64,000 nucleotides of DNA, taken from positions 124,001 to 188,000 of the forward strand of contig JADNRX010000047.1 of NCBI GenBank assembly GCA_015501595.1, read 5' to 3'. Below, one piece after another: positions 43,685 to 54,599 of this stretch. The notes beneath the pieces are model-generated. The model was not told the DNA's origin. It did no database searches and saw only the letters and a list, made by a program, of their open reading frames with translations. This DNA is from Hymenopellis radicata (lineage: Eukaryota > Basidiomycota > Agaricomycetes > Agaricales > Physalacriaceae). Position numbers and translations under genes: made by a program. How positions within the stretch are numbered: position 1 is the first letter of the stretch; each line of letters begins with the position of its first letter.

Positions 43685-43994
43685 GGGCGTGGATCTGTCT
43701 GTAAGTAAGCCATTATTTTGTGGTGCCAGTGGCTGTTTAATTGTCGTCTCGCCGGAAGTGACGAGTCGTAGTAGTGGAAGTGATTCGGAAGACCGCCTAT
43801 ATTCATTATGTATTCATTTAACCAGTTAATAAGTTGGAGAGGCTTCTGGGGGGCTGAGAAGAAAAAAATTGTTTCGGACCGAAAAAATACGCCACATGCT
43901 CATGTGGGCGGGTGTATTAACGTTACGAAATTCTAGGCGTTGATAACATTAAACACAGCCCAAAATAAGGTCATATTGTTCGCCTCAGGCAAGA
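43685..43994. other. Intergenic, left flank of the second repeat element
   Basis: This holds the 3' flank of paralog 3 and a short palindromic piece (CCACATGCTCATGTGG, 43893-43908). No gene was seen. Confidence 0.4.
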
Positions 43995-44554
43995 TACTGT
44001 AGTGTTTCAACCATAACTTCACAGCCTGTGACCCATTATGGTCTGAAGTTACAGCGAACAGCTTCATCTTCAGGAATATGGGTCTTGGGCCTAGGTTCAC
44101 TATGGTTAACCAGAGGGAATCTGGTTAACCTAGAGCGTAGAAGTCTTCAATTCAGCCAAATTAACTCAGGACACAGTCTACACCTGCTTGCATTCCTAAG
44201 TTAACTTCAAGTCAACTCTGATCAACTTTTGATAACTACAAGTCAACCTAGATCACCATGAAGTTAGCTTCAATTATCCTAAGTCACCTTTAAATCAACT
44301 GTAGTTATCAAACTAACATATTAAGCAGCCTAAAGCAATCAAGCAGTTGTGAAACCAAATACAGTCCTATCATCTCAGCAAGAAAATATCATAAACCAAT
44401 TGATTGAATATGCAGCACCAATACATTTACACAGAGGTACGAATCTCAACTTGCATACAGAAGACTATATATGCTCTATGGGTTCTCGTGGTCATCAGGT
44501 ACTTGTTCTTATTGTCAATGCCTCGTTGATGTCATTGGGATCCTCGTGGTCATT

Positions 44555-44982
44555 GTTGGGTCCTCGTCGTTGTCGGCAGATCATGACTGAGGTTGTGGTT
44601 GTAGTTTAGGTCATGGTTGTGGTTGTACTCAAGGTCGCAGTCATAGTCGTAGTCCATTGCACAGTCGTAGTCGAGGATCGCGCGGTCGTAGTCGAGGTCG
44701 AGTCGAGGTTGTAGTCGAGGTCGAGTCGAGGTCGTAGTCGAGGTCGTAGTCGAGGTCGTGGTAGTAGTCGAGGTCGCAGTCGTAGTCGCAGTCATAGTCA
44801 TAGTTGGGGTTGCAGTCGTGGTCGTAGTCATAGTCCAGTTCGAGTTCGCAGTCGTGGTCGAGGTTGTGGTCGTTGAGTCGGGGCTGCGTCGTGGTTGTTG
44901 TTGGGTCCGGTCGTAGTCGTAGTCCAGTTCGCGGTCGTGGTCGTTGCTGTTGTGTCTGGTCATCCTTCTCGAGTGACCGTCG
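44555..44982 (-). repeat. GACTAC-type minisatellite, right-arm copy
   Basis: Reverse complement of the array at 3040-3440. It lies immediately left of the Copia insertion site. Confidence 0.9.
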
Positions 44983-44998
44983 CATAGAATCACAGCAC

Positions 44999-45235
44999 TG
45001 TTAGAACCTAGACGATACGGACTGTCAATACACGCCCTTAGTCGTAGTGGAAAAGACTATTATTGTACCTAGACGATACGAACTGTCAATACACGCCTGT
45101 GCTATCTATCAGCCTGATATCGCCGGTACATAATGATGCGGATGCTTACCCTTAGTCGTAGTGGAAAAGACTAAGGGAAAGCATCCGATCGATCCCGCCT
45201 TGTAGGCTGGCGGATCACGTGGTCGACAACCAACA
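44999..45235 (-). repeat. Copia 3' LTR
   Basis: 237 bp, identical to the partner LTR except at 45081. It contains an internal duplication of the block CCTAGACGATACG(G/A)ACTGTCAATACACGCC (about 45007 and 45067) and two copies of CTTAGTCGTAGTGGAAAAGA. Confidence 0.95.
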
Positions 45236-45245
45236 CTCCTCCTCG
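45236..45245 (-). other. Copia polypurine tract
   Basis: On the coding strand CGAGGAGGAG directly abuts the 3' LTR, the expected place for the plus-strand primer. Confidence 0.8.
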
Positions 45246-45289
45246 AGCCAAAGTGCATCCGAAAGCCACACTCCTCCTCGCCCGAGACA

Positions 45290-48200
45290 CTATACCACTC
45301 CAAGCATATCTCTGAATGTCGTGAACTTCTGCCGTGCTAGCGCTTTCGTGAAGATATCCGCGACGTTGTCCACGGTCGCGACACGGTTGACAGTGACATC
45401 GCCTTCGAAGACGCGTTCCCGGACGTAGTGATAGCGGATGTCGAGATGTTTGACGCGGGCATGGAAAGCGGGATCGTATGCGAGGCACGTAGCGCCATTG
45501 TTGTCGCAGAGAAGTGGTGTCGCCTCCTTCTTCTTCAACATCTCTAGTTCTCCAAATAACTGTCGAAGCCATACTGCTTCCTTGCATGCTTCGCTCGTCG
45601 CGATATATTCTGATTCGGTTGTTGAGGTTACCACCACTTTCTGCTTGCGCGATGCCCAGGAGACAGCGCCACTTCCCAGATTGAATGTGTATCCCATCGT
45701 TGAGCGCAGTGTGTCCAAACAGTCGGCGTATGATGAGTCGGTAAAGCCGATTAGGGAGTTCTGGGTGCCACCAAGTCGCAGACGGAGGGTTCGCGTCCCC
45801 TTCAGGTACCTCACCACGTCGAGTGCCGCCCGCCAGTGCTCGCTGCGATAACAGTCGAGGAATCCTGCGAGTTTGGATACTGCGAAAGAGATGTCGGGTC
45901 GTGTGCCGATCGCGACATACATCAGGCCGCCGACTAGGTTACGGTATGGGCAGTCCTCGGCATCTGGAGTGGATAGTTTCGATGGGCGTCTCAGCTTGAG
46001 GTCGGGATCCATAGGGATGAGTTTTGGGTTTGCGTCGGGTGATAGGTAACGATGGAGGATTTTGTCGATGAGTGCGGTCTGGGACAAGTACACGAGTCGC
46101 TGTGCGCGGTCACGTTCGATAGCGATGCCGACTATGAATCTCGCGTCCTCAACAGACAGTTGCCAACGTGTGCGGAGTTCGGCTAGGAAGCGGTCGTTCT
46201 CCTCCCTGGAAGACGCGATGGATAGGAAGTCATCCACGTGCACGGCACAGATAACGATCCCCGTTTCCGTCTTCCTGTAATAGACGCACCACTCGCTGTG
46301 TAATCGCTTGAACCCCCATCCTACCATCGCTTCGTTCAACGTCTTGTTCCAGATCCTCCCTCCTTGCTTCAGCCCGTAAAGTCCCTTCTGTAACTCCCAC
46401 ACCCAGTCCTCTTTTCCTTCCACCGCGAAACCCTCTGGTTGCTCGATCCACTGAGTCTCCTCCTCATTAAGAAGTCCGTGCAGGTAGGCTTGCTTGACGT
46501 CGAACTGTTGCATATCCCAGTCGTGATAGCCAGCGAGATGGGCGAGGATACGGAAAGACTCTGTGCGTGCTGTTGGTGAGGCGGTGCGTTCGTAGTCGCG
46601 TCCGAAGACCTGTTCGAAACCTCTGACCACAAGTCTAGCCTTCCATCTGTTGATTTCGCCGAGCTCGTTCCGCTTCCTGAGGAGTACCCATTTCGAGCGC
46701 AGGACTTTTCGACCAGCTGGTATGTTGCTGCGCGGGACGAGTTTGTATACACCCATATCGGCAAGACCCTTCAGCTCCTCCTGGATCGCAGTTACCCATT
46801 TGTCTGCGTCCTCGGAATCTAGCGCTGCTTTCAGGTTGGGTGGTTCGTCCATCGCGCGGTCCTCCTGTTCTGACGCCATGAGTAAATCATCAATCAGCTC
46901 GTCAAACGGGTCGTCGTCATCAAGGAAATCAACATCCAACCCTTCGTCCTGTAACGCTGCTCGCAACTCTATCCTCGTCTGTCGTCTGTCCTTCGCCGCC
47001 TGCTTCCGTTCCTTCTTCGCCTCTATTGACTCCCTAACCTCCTGCAATAGCCGTGGGGACCTTCGTGGTAATCTATCCGAGGTCTCCGGATTCTTCAATG
47101 ACGGTGTTTCCGGGGCCTCTTCTACTGGGGAGCTCGGATTCTTCGATGACGGTGTTTCCGGCTCCTCCTCTATTCTACCGTCGGTACCCAGATTCTTCAA
47201 TGACGGTGTTTCTGGGCCCGCGTCTATCGTACTGTCAGGTATGTTCGTGTTTGATGAGGGATGTAAGGACGTTGTTGGGATTCTTGAGATATCTGATGGT
47301 GAGGATGGTGGGGGTGTTGTAGATGGTTCGGGGATTGGTGGGATTTCGGGGTCGCCGACACTGGGAGATTCGATGGTGGTGTTCGGTTTGAAAGCTCGAT
47401 GTACGTCTTGATGTGATTCGACGAATTTGACGTGGAAGGATTCAATGACTTTGTGAGTCGCTCGGTGGTAGCATCGGTACGCTTTCGCTCTCTGTGAATA
47501 TCCGATAAGTACACACTCGATGGACCTCTGGTAGATTTTTGGATTTCTTGAAGGGATGAGGACAAACGCGCGGCATCCAATCTCGCGAAGATGTGCGAGG
47601 TCCGGCTTCCGTCCGTACCATGCTTCGAATGGTGTCTTGAATTTCGCACCGACTGCTGGTGTCCGTGCTGTGAGGTACGCCGCTGTAACACAGAACTCGT
47701 CCCATCTATTTGGAGGTAGGTCCGCCGCGATGCGCATTGTGCGTGCCTTGTTCATGACTGTCCGATGGGTACGTTCACATTGTCCGTTGTGTGCACTGGT
47801 GTAAGGAGCTGTGAATTCGAAGTCGATCCCTCTGGATTCGCACCACTGGGTCATAGCGTCTGAGCGTAGTTCGCCATTGTCGAATCGATACTTCTTCGGA
47901 CGTTGGCCAGTCTGCTGTTCCACTCGTAGTTCCCACACACGTAGACGTTCAAAAGCGCTTGATTTGGATGGCAATGGTACAGCCCATGGGAAACATGTGG
48001 CTTCGTCGACGATGGACATTAGGTATTTGTTGCCAGAGGCGGACACAACATCTTCTGGACCGGTCAGGTCAACCGCCACCACCTCCAATCTCTCCGTCGC
48101 TCTGGGGCCCTCCCGTACCTTCGGTACTGATGACTGCGGCTGTTTCCCAAGGATGCATGATGAGCAAACGGGGGGCAGCGTAGAGAGATTGATGGGCATA

Positions 48201-50119
48201 CCAGACGCGGAAGCGTGGCGCGCCATGTGGAGGATGGCTGGGACATTGGGGTGACCAAGGCGGCGATGCCAGACACCTATATCAGCAGTTGGGGTAACGG
48301 ACACGAGAGCGGAATCAATAGCAGGAGCGAGCTTGGTGCATTCGAGTTTGTAGAGCTTTCGAGAAGGGATGCGAGTGCCTGTAGCGAGTACGCGGCCGCG
48401 GCCGCGATTAGCGATAATGGTAATAGACGTTGATGAGAAGCGGCTCTCGCACTGGAGGTCGTCGGATATCGTTGCAATGGAGACAAGACGGACAGCAGAT
48501 TCAGGGATCCAGAGGACATTGTTGAGCGTGAGTTCGGTACCTGTGCGATCCAGCTTCACGACGACACTCCCGATACCGCGCGCCTCGATGGAAGTCCCTC
48601 CGACGCCGCGAACCTTCCTTGGCGTAATCAGCGGGCGTAGGTGTTGGAAGTCTGTCTTATCCATAGTGACGTGAACAGAGGCGCCGGAGTCAGCTAGCCA
48701 GGGAGATGCAGAGAGAGGGATTGGGTTGAGGGAGCCATCCAATGCAACACTGTACGCGTCGTCGCCAAGAGCTCTACAGTTGGTTTTCCAGTCTACCGTC
48801 GCTCTGGGCTCTTCCACAATCCCCAGCATGAAGAGTTCGTCGAAATCTCCAGGAACCATGGTGTCGCGTACTCCGTCGGTGTAAATATCCTGTAGTATGT
48901 CCGTCGACAGGCCACAGAAATCGGTGTTCGAATCCACGACGTTCGTGTCTGCAACGTTGGCCGTGCTGTCCTTCTTCTTCTCGCTCTTCTTGTCGTGCTT
49001 CTCGCTACTCTTGGACTTGTTGCCCTCCTTCTCGCGGCGCCATGCGGCTTTCGCTTCACGCGCCTCGGCAATGGTCTTCCCTTCCATGCCTCCACCCTTC
49101 CTCACGCACCAGCGTTTTCCGTGCCCCAACCCGCCACAGTTGCCGCACGTCTCACGTGTCTGTGTGGAGGTAATCATGGCTGTGTCGAGAGCGTCGTCCT
49201 TCTTGACGGCTGCCTCGAGTTCGAAGAGTTTTCGTATGTCCGCCGACGTGTACGGTGCCTCCGCCGTAGCCCGTGCAAGGTTCTCCATAACGCGAGATCG
49301 GAGGATCGGATAGTGAGTGCCCATGGCTCGGATTAGCGCGACACAGAGAAAGTCGTCCTCCGTGGGTTTGCCCATCTCCCACAGTCTCTTGTTCACCTCT
49401 GCCATCTCGTGGATTTTTGTGGAGAGATCGTCGTCCGGCGCGAGGTTGTAAGAAAGAAGTTGCCGAATTAGCGTAATCTGTGCCACGACACCACGTTGGA
49501 GGTGACGCGCGGTAATCGCGGCCCACAGTGACTTGGCGGTCGTGATATCCTTGTAGACTGCCTCCTCCTCCGGCACCATCTGAAGTTTGATGAAAGCGAC
49601 AACCGCGGCGTCATTCTGGACCCAATTTCCGTACGCGCGGGGCTCCAGAATAGCATCAGGTTCGTCGTATATGCCCTTGGTGTCGGGTTCGATGTGGTAT
49701 ATGAGTGGTTGGGAGACGGTGAGAACATTGCGTAAGGTATCGGACCAGCGCGTGAAATTGGACTCGGCGAGGTCGAGCGCGGGTTTGCCTGCGGGCCATG
49801 ATGAAACGGCGATTGACACTTGCTTGATGCGGGGATGTGTGCGGTCATAGCGGGTCGCTTCAAGGGACGGTGAAGGAGGGGTTGATGGTCGGGGCGATGG
49901 GTTACGTCCCGAGAGAACCTTCTCGAACAGGTCCATCATCCGGGCCTCGTTTTCCATCATCCGTGCCTGCTGCTCCAGCAGCCTCTCTTCGAATGACGTT
50001 CCACCAGTGGCAGGAGGCGTGGCTTCATCGTCCATGTCGATGAGCGACGTGCTCGGCGCGACAGAGGGTCTGAGAGGTCGGGTGGAGGGTTCCGGGGCGG
50101 GCTTCGTTTTGGCAGGCAT
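45290..50119 (-). CDS. Copia Gag-Pol polyprotein
   Basis: One open frame of 1609 residues from the ATG at 50117-50119. Order of parts: Gag (about 90-310); zinc knuckle C325-C328-H333-C338; aspartic protease with DSG at 477-479; integrase zinc-binding H618, H623, C652, C655 and catalytic D684, D747, E782 (the 35-residue spacing of D,D35E); a Pro/Ser linker with three ETPS-KN repeats (about 965-1015); reverse transcriptase with FDVKQAYLHG (D1207) and HVDD (D1296-1297); and RNase H with DSSYAD (1461-1466), TESEY (1501-1505) and D1539. Protease before integrase before reverse transcriptase is the Copia order. No stop or frameshift is seen and all catalytic residues noted are present, so the protein could be active. 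Confidence 0.97.
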   Translation of the reverse strand: MPAKTKPAPEPSTRPLRPSVAPSTSLIDMDDEATPPATGGTSFEERLLEQQARMMENEARMMDLFEKVLSGRNPSPRPSTPPSPSLEATRYDRTHPRIKQVSIAVSSWPAGKPALDLAESNFTRWSDTLRNVLTVSQPLIYHIEPDTKGIYDEPDAILEPRAYGNWVQNDAAVVAFIKLQMVPEEEAVYKDITTAKSLWAAITARHLQRGVVAQITLIRQLLSYNLAPDDDLSTKIHEMAEVNKRLWEMGKPTEDDFLCVALIRAMGTHYPILRSRVMENLARATAEAPYTSADIRKLFELEAAVKKDDALDTAMITSTQTRETCGNCGGLGHGKRWCVRKGGGMEGKTIAEAREAKAAWRREKEGNKSKSSEKHDKKSEKKKDSTANVADTNVVDSNTDFCGLSTDILQDIYTDGVRDTMVPGDFDELFMLGIVEEPRATVDWKTNCRALGDDAYSVALDGSLNPIPLSASPWLADSGASVHVTMDKTDFQHLRPLITPRKVRGVGGTSIEARGIGSVVVKLDRTGTELTLNNVLWIPESAVRLVSIATISDDLQCESRFSSTSITIIANRGRGRVLATGTRIPSRKLYKLECTKLAPAIDSALVSVTPTADIGVWHRRLGHPNVPAILHMARHASASGMPINLSTLPPVCSSCILGKQPQSSVPKVREGPRATERLEVVAVDLTGPEDVVSASGNKYLMSIVDEATCFPWAVPLPSKSSAFERLRVWELRVEQQTGQRPKKYRFDNGELRSDAMTQWCESRGIDFEFTAPYTSAHNGQCERTHRTVMNKARTMRIAADLPPNRWDEFCVTAAYLTARTPAVGAKFKTPFEAWYGRKPDLAHLREIGCRAFVLIPSRNPKIYQRSIECVLIGYSQRAKAYRCYHRATHKVIESFHVKFVESHQDVHRAFKPNTTIESPSVGDPEIPPIPEPSTTPPPSSPSDISRIPTTSLHPSSNTNIPDSTIDAGPETPSLKNLGTDGRIEEEPETPSSKNPSSPVEEAPETPSLKNPETSDRLPRRSPRLLQEVRESIEAKKERKQAAKDRRQTRIELRAALQDEGLDVDFLDDDDPFDELIDDLLMASEQEDRAMDEPPNLKAALDSEDADKWVTAIQEELKGLADMGVYKLVPRSNIPAGRKVLRSKWVLLRKRNELGEINRWKARLVVRGFEQVFGRDYERTASPTARTESFRILAHLAGYHDWDMQQFDVKQAYLHGLLNEEETQWIEQPEGFAVEGKEDWVWELQKGLYGLKQGGRIWNKTLNEAMVGWGFKRLHSEWCVYYRKTETGIVICAVHVDDFLSIASSREENDRFLAELRTRWQLSVEDARFIVGIAIERDRAQRLVYLSQTALIDKILHRYLSPDANPKLIPMDPDLKLRRPSKLSTPDAEDCPYRNLVGGLMYVAIGTRPDISFAVSKLAGFLDCYRSEHWRAALDVVRYLKGTRTLRLRLGGTQNSLIGFTDSSYADCLDTLRSTMGYTFNLGSGAVSWASRKQKVVVTSTTESEYIATSEACKEAVWLRQLFGELEMLKKKEATPLLCDNNGATCLAYDPAFHARVKHLDIRYHYVRERVFEGDVTVNRVATVDNVADIFTKALARQKFTTFRDMLGVV

Positions 50120-50226
50120 TGCAGGGTTGAAAAGACGCGTGTATGCGTGAAAATATGTTAGGCGGGACGGTAAAAACGTCCGAAAATGGCGTGTTCGAGG
50201 TCTCGTAACGTCAGGAAGGGTTCAAA

Positions 50227-50237
50227 GGCCCATAACC
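50227..50237 (-). other. Copia primer binding site
   Basis: On the coding strand GGTTATGGGCC follows the 5' LTR directly. It is complementary to the CCCATAACC part of the anticodon stem-loop of initiator tRNA-Met, as in Drosophila copia, where a cleaved half-tRNA primes synthesis. It is not complementary to a tRNA 3' end. Confidence 0.75.
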
Positions 50238-50474
50238 TGTTAGAACCTAGACGATACGGACTGTCAATACACGCCCTTAGTCGTAGTGGAAAAGACTATT
50301 ATTGTACCTAGACGATACGGACTGTCAATACACGCCTGTGCTATCTATCAGCCTGATATCGCCGGTACATAATGATGCGGATGCTTACCCTTAGTCGTAG
50401 TGGAAAAGACTAAGGGAAAGCATCCGATCGATCCCGCCTTGTAGGCTGGCGGATCACGTGGTCGACAACCAACA
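50238..50474 (-). repeat. Copia 5' LTR
   Basis: 237 bp, one difference from the partner. It should hold the promoter for the minus-strand transcript. Confidence 0.95.
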
Positions 50475-53468
50475 AGCACTTCTGTCAAATCATGGTCGCT
50501 GTTGTCGAGGTTGTAGTCGCTGTCGTCAAGTCGTAGTTGAGGTCGAGGGCGAGGGTCAGTCCAATCAAATAGGAACCCAACAACGTAACATCTACGTGGC
50601 ACGGCGGAGTTTGGCAATGGGTTAAGTTGGGGCGAAGATATCGTGGTGATAGAAATGATGGCGGTGCAGAAGGCTGGGGCTGTCCCAAGGGTTGCAGTTC
50701 AACCTGTGACGACGCCATCTCCCAAGCAATGGGCCCACAAAGCCCTGCTCAAGGTCGGCCTGGCTCTCCATGGGCCCACGCTTGGGTATCATGGCGTGGT
50801 CGTGGTAGCACCGAAAAAATCTGATACGGTTATTTAATGTTAGAGGAATTGAAGCGGAAATGAGAACACACCACGTAGTGCTGCCCGCCTGCAGACGGTG
50901 CAGCCTACATTCCTCCAGCCATCGCTCTTGTAAAACTTTTCTCCATGTCGCCGCGGAGCGCTTGACGTTGATCTATCTCAGGTTAACAGTACGGTTAAAT
51001 CAACAATATGCTGCCTTCTTGACTAGGGCTTACGCGGCGTCCACAAGGCGATGCAGGGAGTAAGCGTAAGAGAGTTTAGTGTCCGTCGTCTCGTATCCTA
51101 AGTGCGGTCAGTAAAGGGCAGATACCGGTCACAGACACACCTGCCAGCGCCTGTCAGCGGCCTCACGAGTCGTTGTAAAATATCAGGAGGTTGTGAATAT
51201 ACGAGGAAAGACTTACCGCTATGGCTGCTCGCTCGTGTCGTGCTGTCGTGGGGGAAGTTGGGGGGAAGAGGAAGAGAGCGCGTGATCGGACTTTGAAACT
51301 GCGATCGAATGTAAGCCAACATACACGTGATCATTTCGGCCACCTGCCAGGCAAAAGGACTTGAACGGATTTTCTAAATCCACTCGCAAATAAAAAATAA
51401 TGCTGGAGGGTAGTCTGACAGCCGAAGGCCCTACTCAAAGTCGGCTGTCAAAAATGTCACTGGTCTTCCTACATGGTATGTAAGGATTGTCACCTCGATA
51501 GTGTACACCTCTTTAGGACGGCTGAAGGCCACGAACGAAGATGTGGATGCTTTCATGGTCACGACCACAGAGGAATGAGGATGCTGGGCATGCTGCGGGT
51601 GGGCATGTGGAAGATACCGCGAGAGAACTGCACCATGAGATTGTTGGGCGTCGCTTTAGAGAGAAGCATACGCCGAGTGATGCTGGACGGCGAAGCACAA
51701 TGACGAGCCACGGCTGTTCATCAGCACAGAAGGCCGCAACACATTTCGACGTCGAGTGCCGCAAGCCAGTATGAAATTGGGGATTCTGGCTCGCCAGGAA
51801 GAGCAAGACATGAATCTTGATCGATGAGGTTACCGAATAGAAAAAGAGCGGTACCAAATCGCATGAAAAGCTGTCGGTAGTTCGACGCAAGTGCTGTGAA
51901 CGGTGTTAGATTAGACTGGAGTAATACGAAGTTTGTACTCACCTTTCGTCGTTTACGTTTGTGACCGGAATGCGACGAAGAGATGCTCTCGAATTCGTCA
52001 AAGTCGTGGTCGTGGTCTGTGTCCGAATCCGCTCGCTGCCTATCGAGGACAACACAATGTGGAGCCCAGAGGATAGCGCGGGCCTTCCATAGAGGTCCTA
52101 GAGGTAGGCCCACAACTGGAGGCAAGCTGTGTTACATGGGGAGTTCCCCATATAGGGAGCAAAATAGACACAGTACAAACCTACCACACGCACCAGCAAC
52201 ATATCTGGCTCAATCCGAGGGCCTGCTGCATCCACGTTCACAGCGCAGTGTCGTCGAAAGGTCGCCTTAGCGAAGAGGAGCACGAGAACGTTGCCAACAG
52301 CGCAATCGCGAAATCAGGAAGGACTCGCAGCAGATTCCAAGACCACGGTGACTTAAGCAAAACTAAGCGAAGCATCAAACTCTTTAATGATAGCAAGACA
52401 CGAAATGAATGTAGCGGAGAGCAGGTTGTCCTAGAGCCGTTGCAGGTAGGAGCAAGGAGGGAGTACTGATCTGCACTCGATCATCATTTCTCTCTCTCAC
52501 CACGACCACCTCAATGCAGGTGCTGCCATCTGGCCCTCTCTCCGGACCCTTCTCTCTCGTTTGCACGGCCGTCGAGGATGACTCTTCACCATTCGCGAAC
52601 GCGTAAGCCTCCGGGACCTCCATGTCTCCAACGAGTGGGTAAGCTGGACAGCGCCGCGGACGCGTCCAGCGCCAAAGGTGTGTATTGTTTGATTTATTTT
52701 CTCTTTGAATTAATTCTCATTTATGTATACTAGGCTCTCGTCGTCCATTCCTGCCATTGGCCTTGACCCGAAGCGGCGATGTTTGATATGCGAGAACGGC
52801 TCTCGGCAGCACTAGCTTGCGTTCTGCTCTTCCAGTGAGCGACGCCGTCGCGTAAGCCTCCGGGACGGAGCAGCAGCGCTTCAGGAAAATGATGACGGGC
52901 TTCAAGAGGCTGGATTAGCCCCCGCGCCGTCATGTTGGTGCCTCCAACGAGGCAATGAGTCGGATTTCGGGCTGCAAGGCGTCGCGGACGCATCCAGCCT
53001 CAATCTGTGCGTATTTCTTCTTACTTTTTTCCTTTTAATTGACGCGTAAGCCCCGGCGAGGCAGCGTACGACGACTCAGGACTTGACGCTGCGGCTCTCG
53101 CGGCAACGAGACGCGTCAACCCGCAAGGCTGCACGGACCACAATGACACCCTCTCCAACGACAAATCTCATATCAGTGTCTCGGTTTGCTGAGTCCTCTC
53201 TGGATGCTTTTCTTCGTCTTCTTTCCTTTTGGATCGATAACACGCGAGAACGGCTTCCGGCAGCCGTGGGGACGACTTTGTTACATTCTGCTCTCCCGCC
53301 GAGCGACGTCGCGTAAGCCTCCAGGACGGAGCAGCAACGCTTCGAGAAGACGGCGACGGGCTTCAAGAGGCTGGATTAGGCCCCGCGCCCTACTGTCTCT
53401 ACTGGTCGTTGTGAATGTCATATTCTCGGTCATCATAAGTATATGTTTGCCCGTTTCGCCCAACATCA

Positions 53469-54140
53469 CGAGATGATATGTCGCGATGTTGTGATTTCGT
53501 CAGCTACAAGTTGGTGGACTATCCAATTCTTGTGAGTGTTATTCATTTCATGCTGCTCAAGGTGCTGACGCTGATTTGGCATTCAGCGAAGGCGGGCAGT
53601 ACGAGTGCGCGATCAAAAGCTTCGGGCTCGATGCGTTCACGCAGGAGGACGACTGTGAAACTCGCTGAGGATGAAGACGATTACGAGCACCCAGAATCGA
53701 GGAAGACAGCGACGATGACCTGGTAGCGCACGGAGCTAAACGCAGAGGTCGAACGAACTCCTTCAAATCGGCAGATCCACGTCCACAAACCAACTACGGA
53801 AACTCATAATCCACGACGAGGCAGAGCCTCCCTGTCGCCGAGAAATCAGAACACGACAACTCACCTTCACTGAACTTACGATAGTCCGTAATAGTTCCGC
53901 GTCCGTATGTCTTTCTTTATCAACTTGTGCACCAGTAGCTGATGTAGAAAATCACAGCCGGGAAAAGCCGCTCTGTGTCTATCCTATGTGTTCAACACAC
54001 TCCCACGAACACGATGAATCTGTGCATCATGAAGAGGTAGTCCGTGATGATCCATCTCTACAAGAGCCGGCATCGGAATCAGAGCCCGAAATTATATCCC
54101 GGAAACCGAAGCGCGAAAGCAGATACCTCCCTTATCCAAT
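53469..54140. other. Interior of the repeat element outside the shared arm
   Basis: This part of the element has no partner in the window because the left arm is cut by the window edge. An open stretch at 53584-53726 reads as a basic, Ser/Arg-rich then acidic peptide; no family is recognised. Confidence 0.4.
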
Positions 54141-54147
54141 GTCGAGG

Positions 54148-54570
54148 CGATGTGGACGAATTTACCGCCGAGGAAGGACGGCGTGCGCGCCCAGCTCGAG
54201 GTGCTCGACCAGAAGAGCTGGAAGGACCTCACCATTGACGAGAAGAAAGCTGGTTCGTGTCGCACTCATTCCCCAGCCGCAGCCGTACTGACAACGAGCA
54301 GCATACTACGTCTCATCTGGTCCTCATGGCGCGCGCACACCTGTAAGCAAGACCAGCGACGGCCTTAAGGTCCTTGGCGGCGTGCTCGTCAGCCTCTCTG
54401 ATAGTGCTGCCCTCTTCTTCAGTATCCGTGCTGTAGGCTCCTCTGCTCTTCCCAGACCGCTACTGACCGTACGACAGCCCCGGAAGCACCTCGTACTTAA
54501 CAAGGAGTGGCAGGAGGCATTGAACCAGCAGCATGCCTTCGACCAAAAGTTGAACCTGTATACCTTTTGA
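54148..54570 (+). pseudogene. Captured cytochrome c oxidase subunit IV (COX4/COX5-like) fragment
   Basis: Frames on the plus strand read LPPRKDGVRAQLEVLDQKSW and DLTIDEKKA. After an intron-like gap (GTTCGT...ACGAG) comes AYYVSSGPHGARTP, then KVLGGVLVSLSDSAALFFSI and NKEWQEALNQQHAFDQKLN. The order matches the nuclear-encoded inner-membrane subunit of complex IV, whose conserved core includes K-W-L-EEKKAxYxxxFGPHGPR and KEWQEA. The fragment lacks the N-terminal import sequence and part of the membrane region, and is displaced in frame, so it is a decayed copy carried by the element rather than a working gene. Confidence 0.68.
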
Positions 54571-54599
54571 CTATTGATTAGAAGAAGCGGGCCTCCGGC

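Larger units (their letters stand above)
44999..50474 (-). mobile_element. Complete Ty1/Copia LTR retrotransposon
   Basis: Two 237-bp LTRs (44999-45235 and 50238-50474) begin TGTTAG and end ACCAACA as read on the plus strand. They flank a single gag-pol frame on the minus strand. A 5-bp target duplication AGCAC (44994-44998 and 50475-50479) surrounds it, and the empty site is seen in the left inverted-repeat arm near 2991-3004. The LTRs differ at one position (45081 A, 50320 G), so insertion was recent. Priming site and polypurine tract are in place. The element appears structurally complete. Confidence 0.97.
44068..53468. repeat. Right arm of the long inverted repeat
   Basis: This is the reverse complement of 1-3927, interrupted by the Copia element and its 5-bp target duplication (5481 bases in total). 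It lacks 7 bases relative to the left arm in the GTAAGTACTAAGTC region. The inner boundary at 44068 is where the left copy has been truncated, not an end of this element. Confidence 0.95.

Noticed and set aside
1..53468. The 3.9-kb arms as terminal repeats of one 53-kb element
   Set aside because: The left arm stops at a rearrangement junction, the right copy continues past the matching point to its own putative end, and host genes lie between. Two separate copies explain this better.
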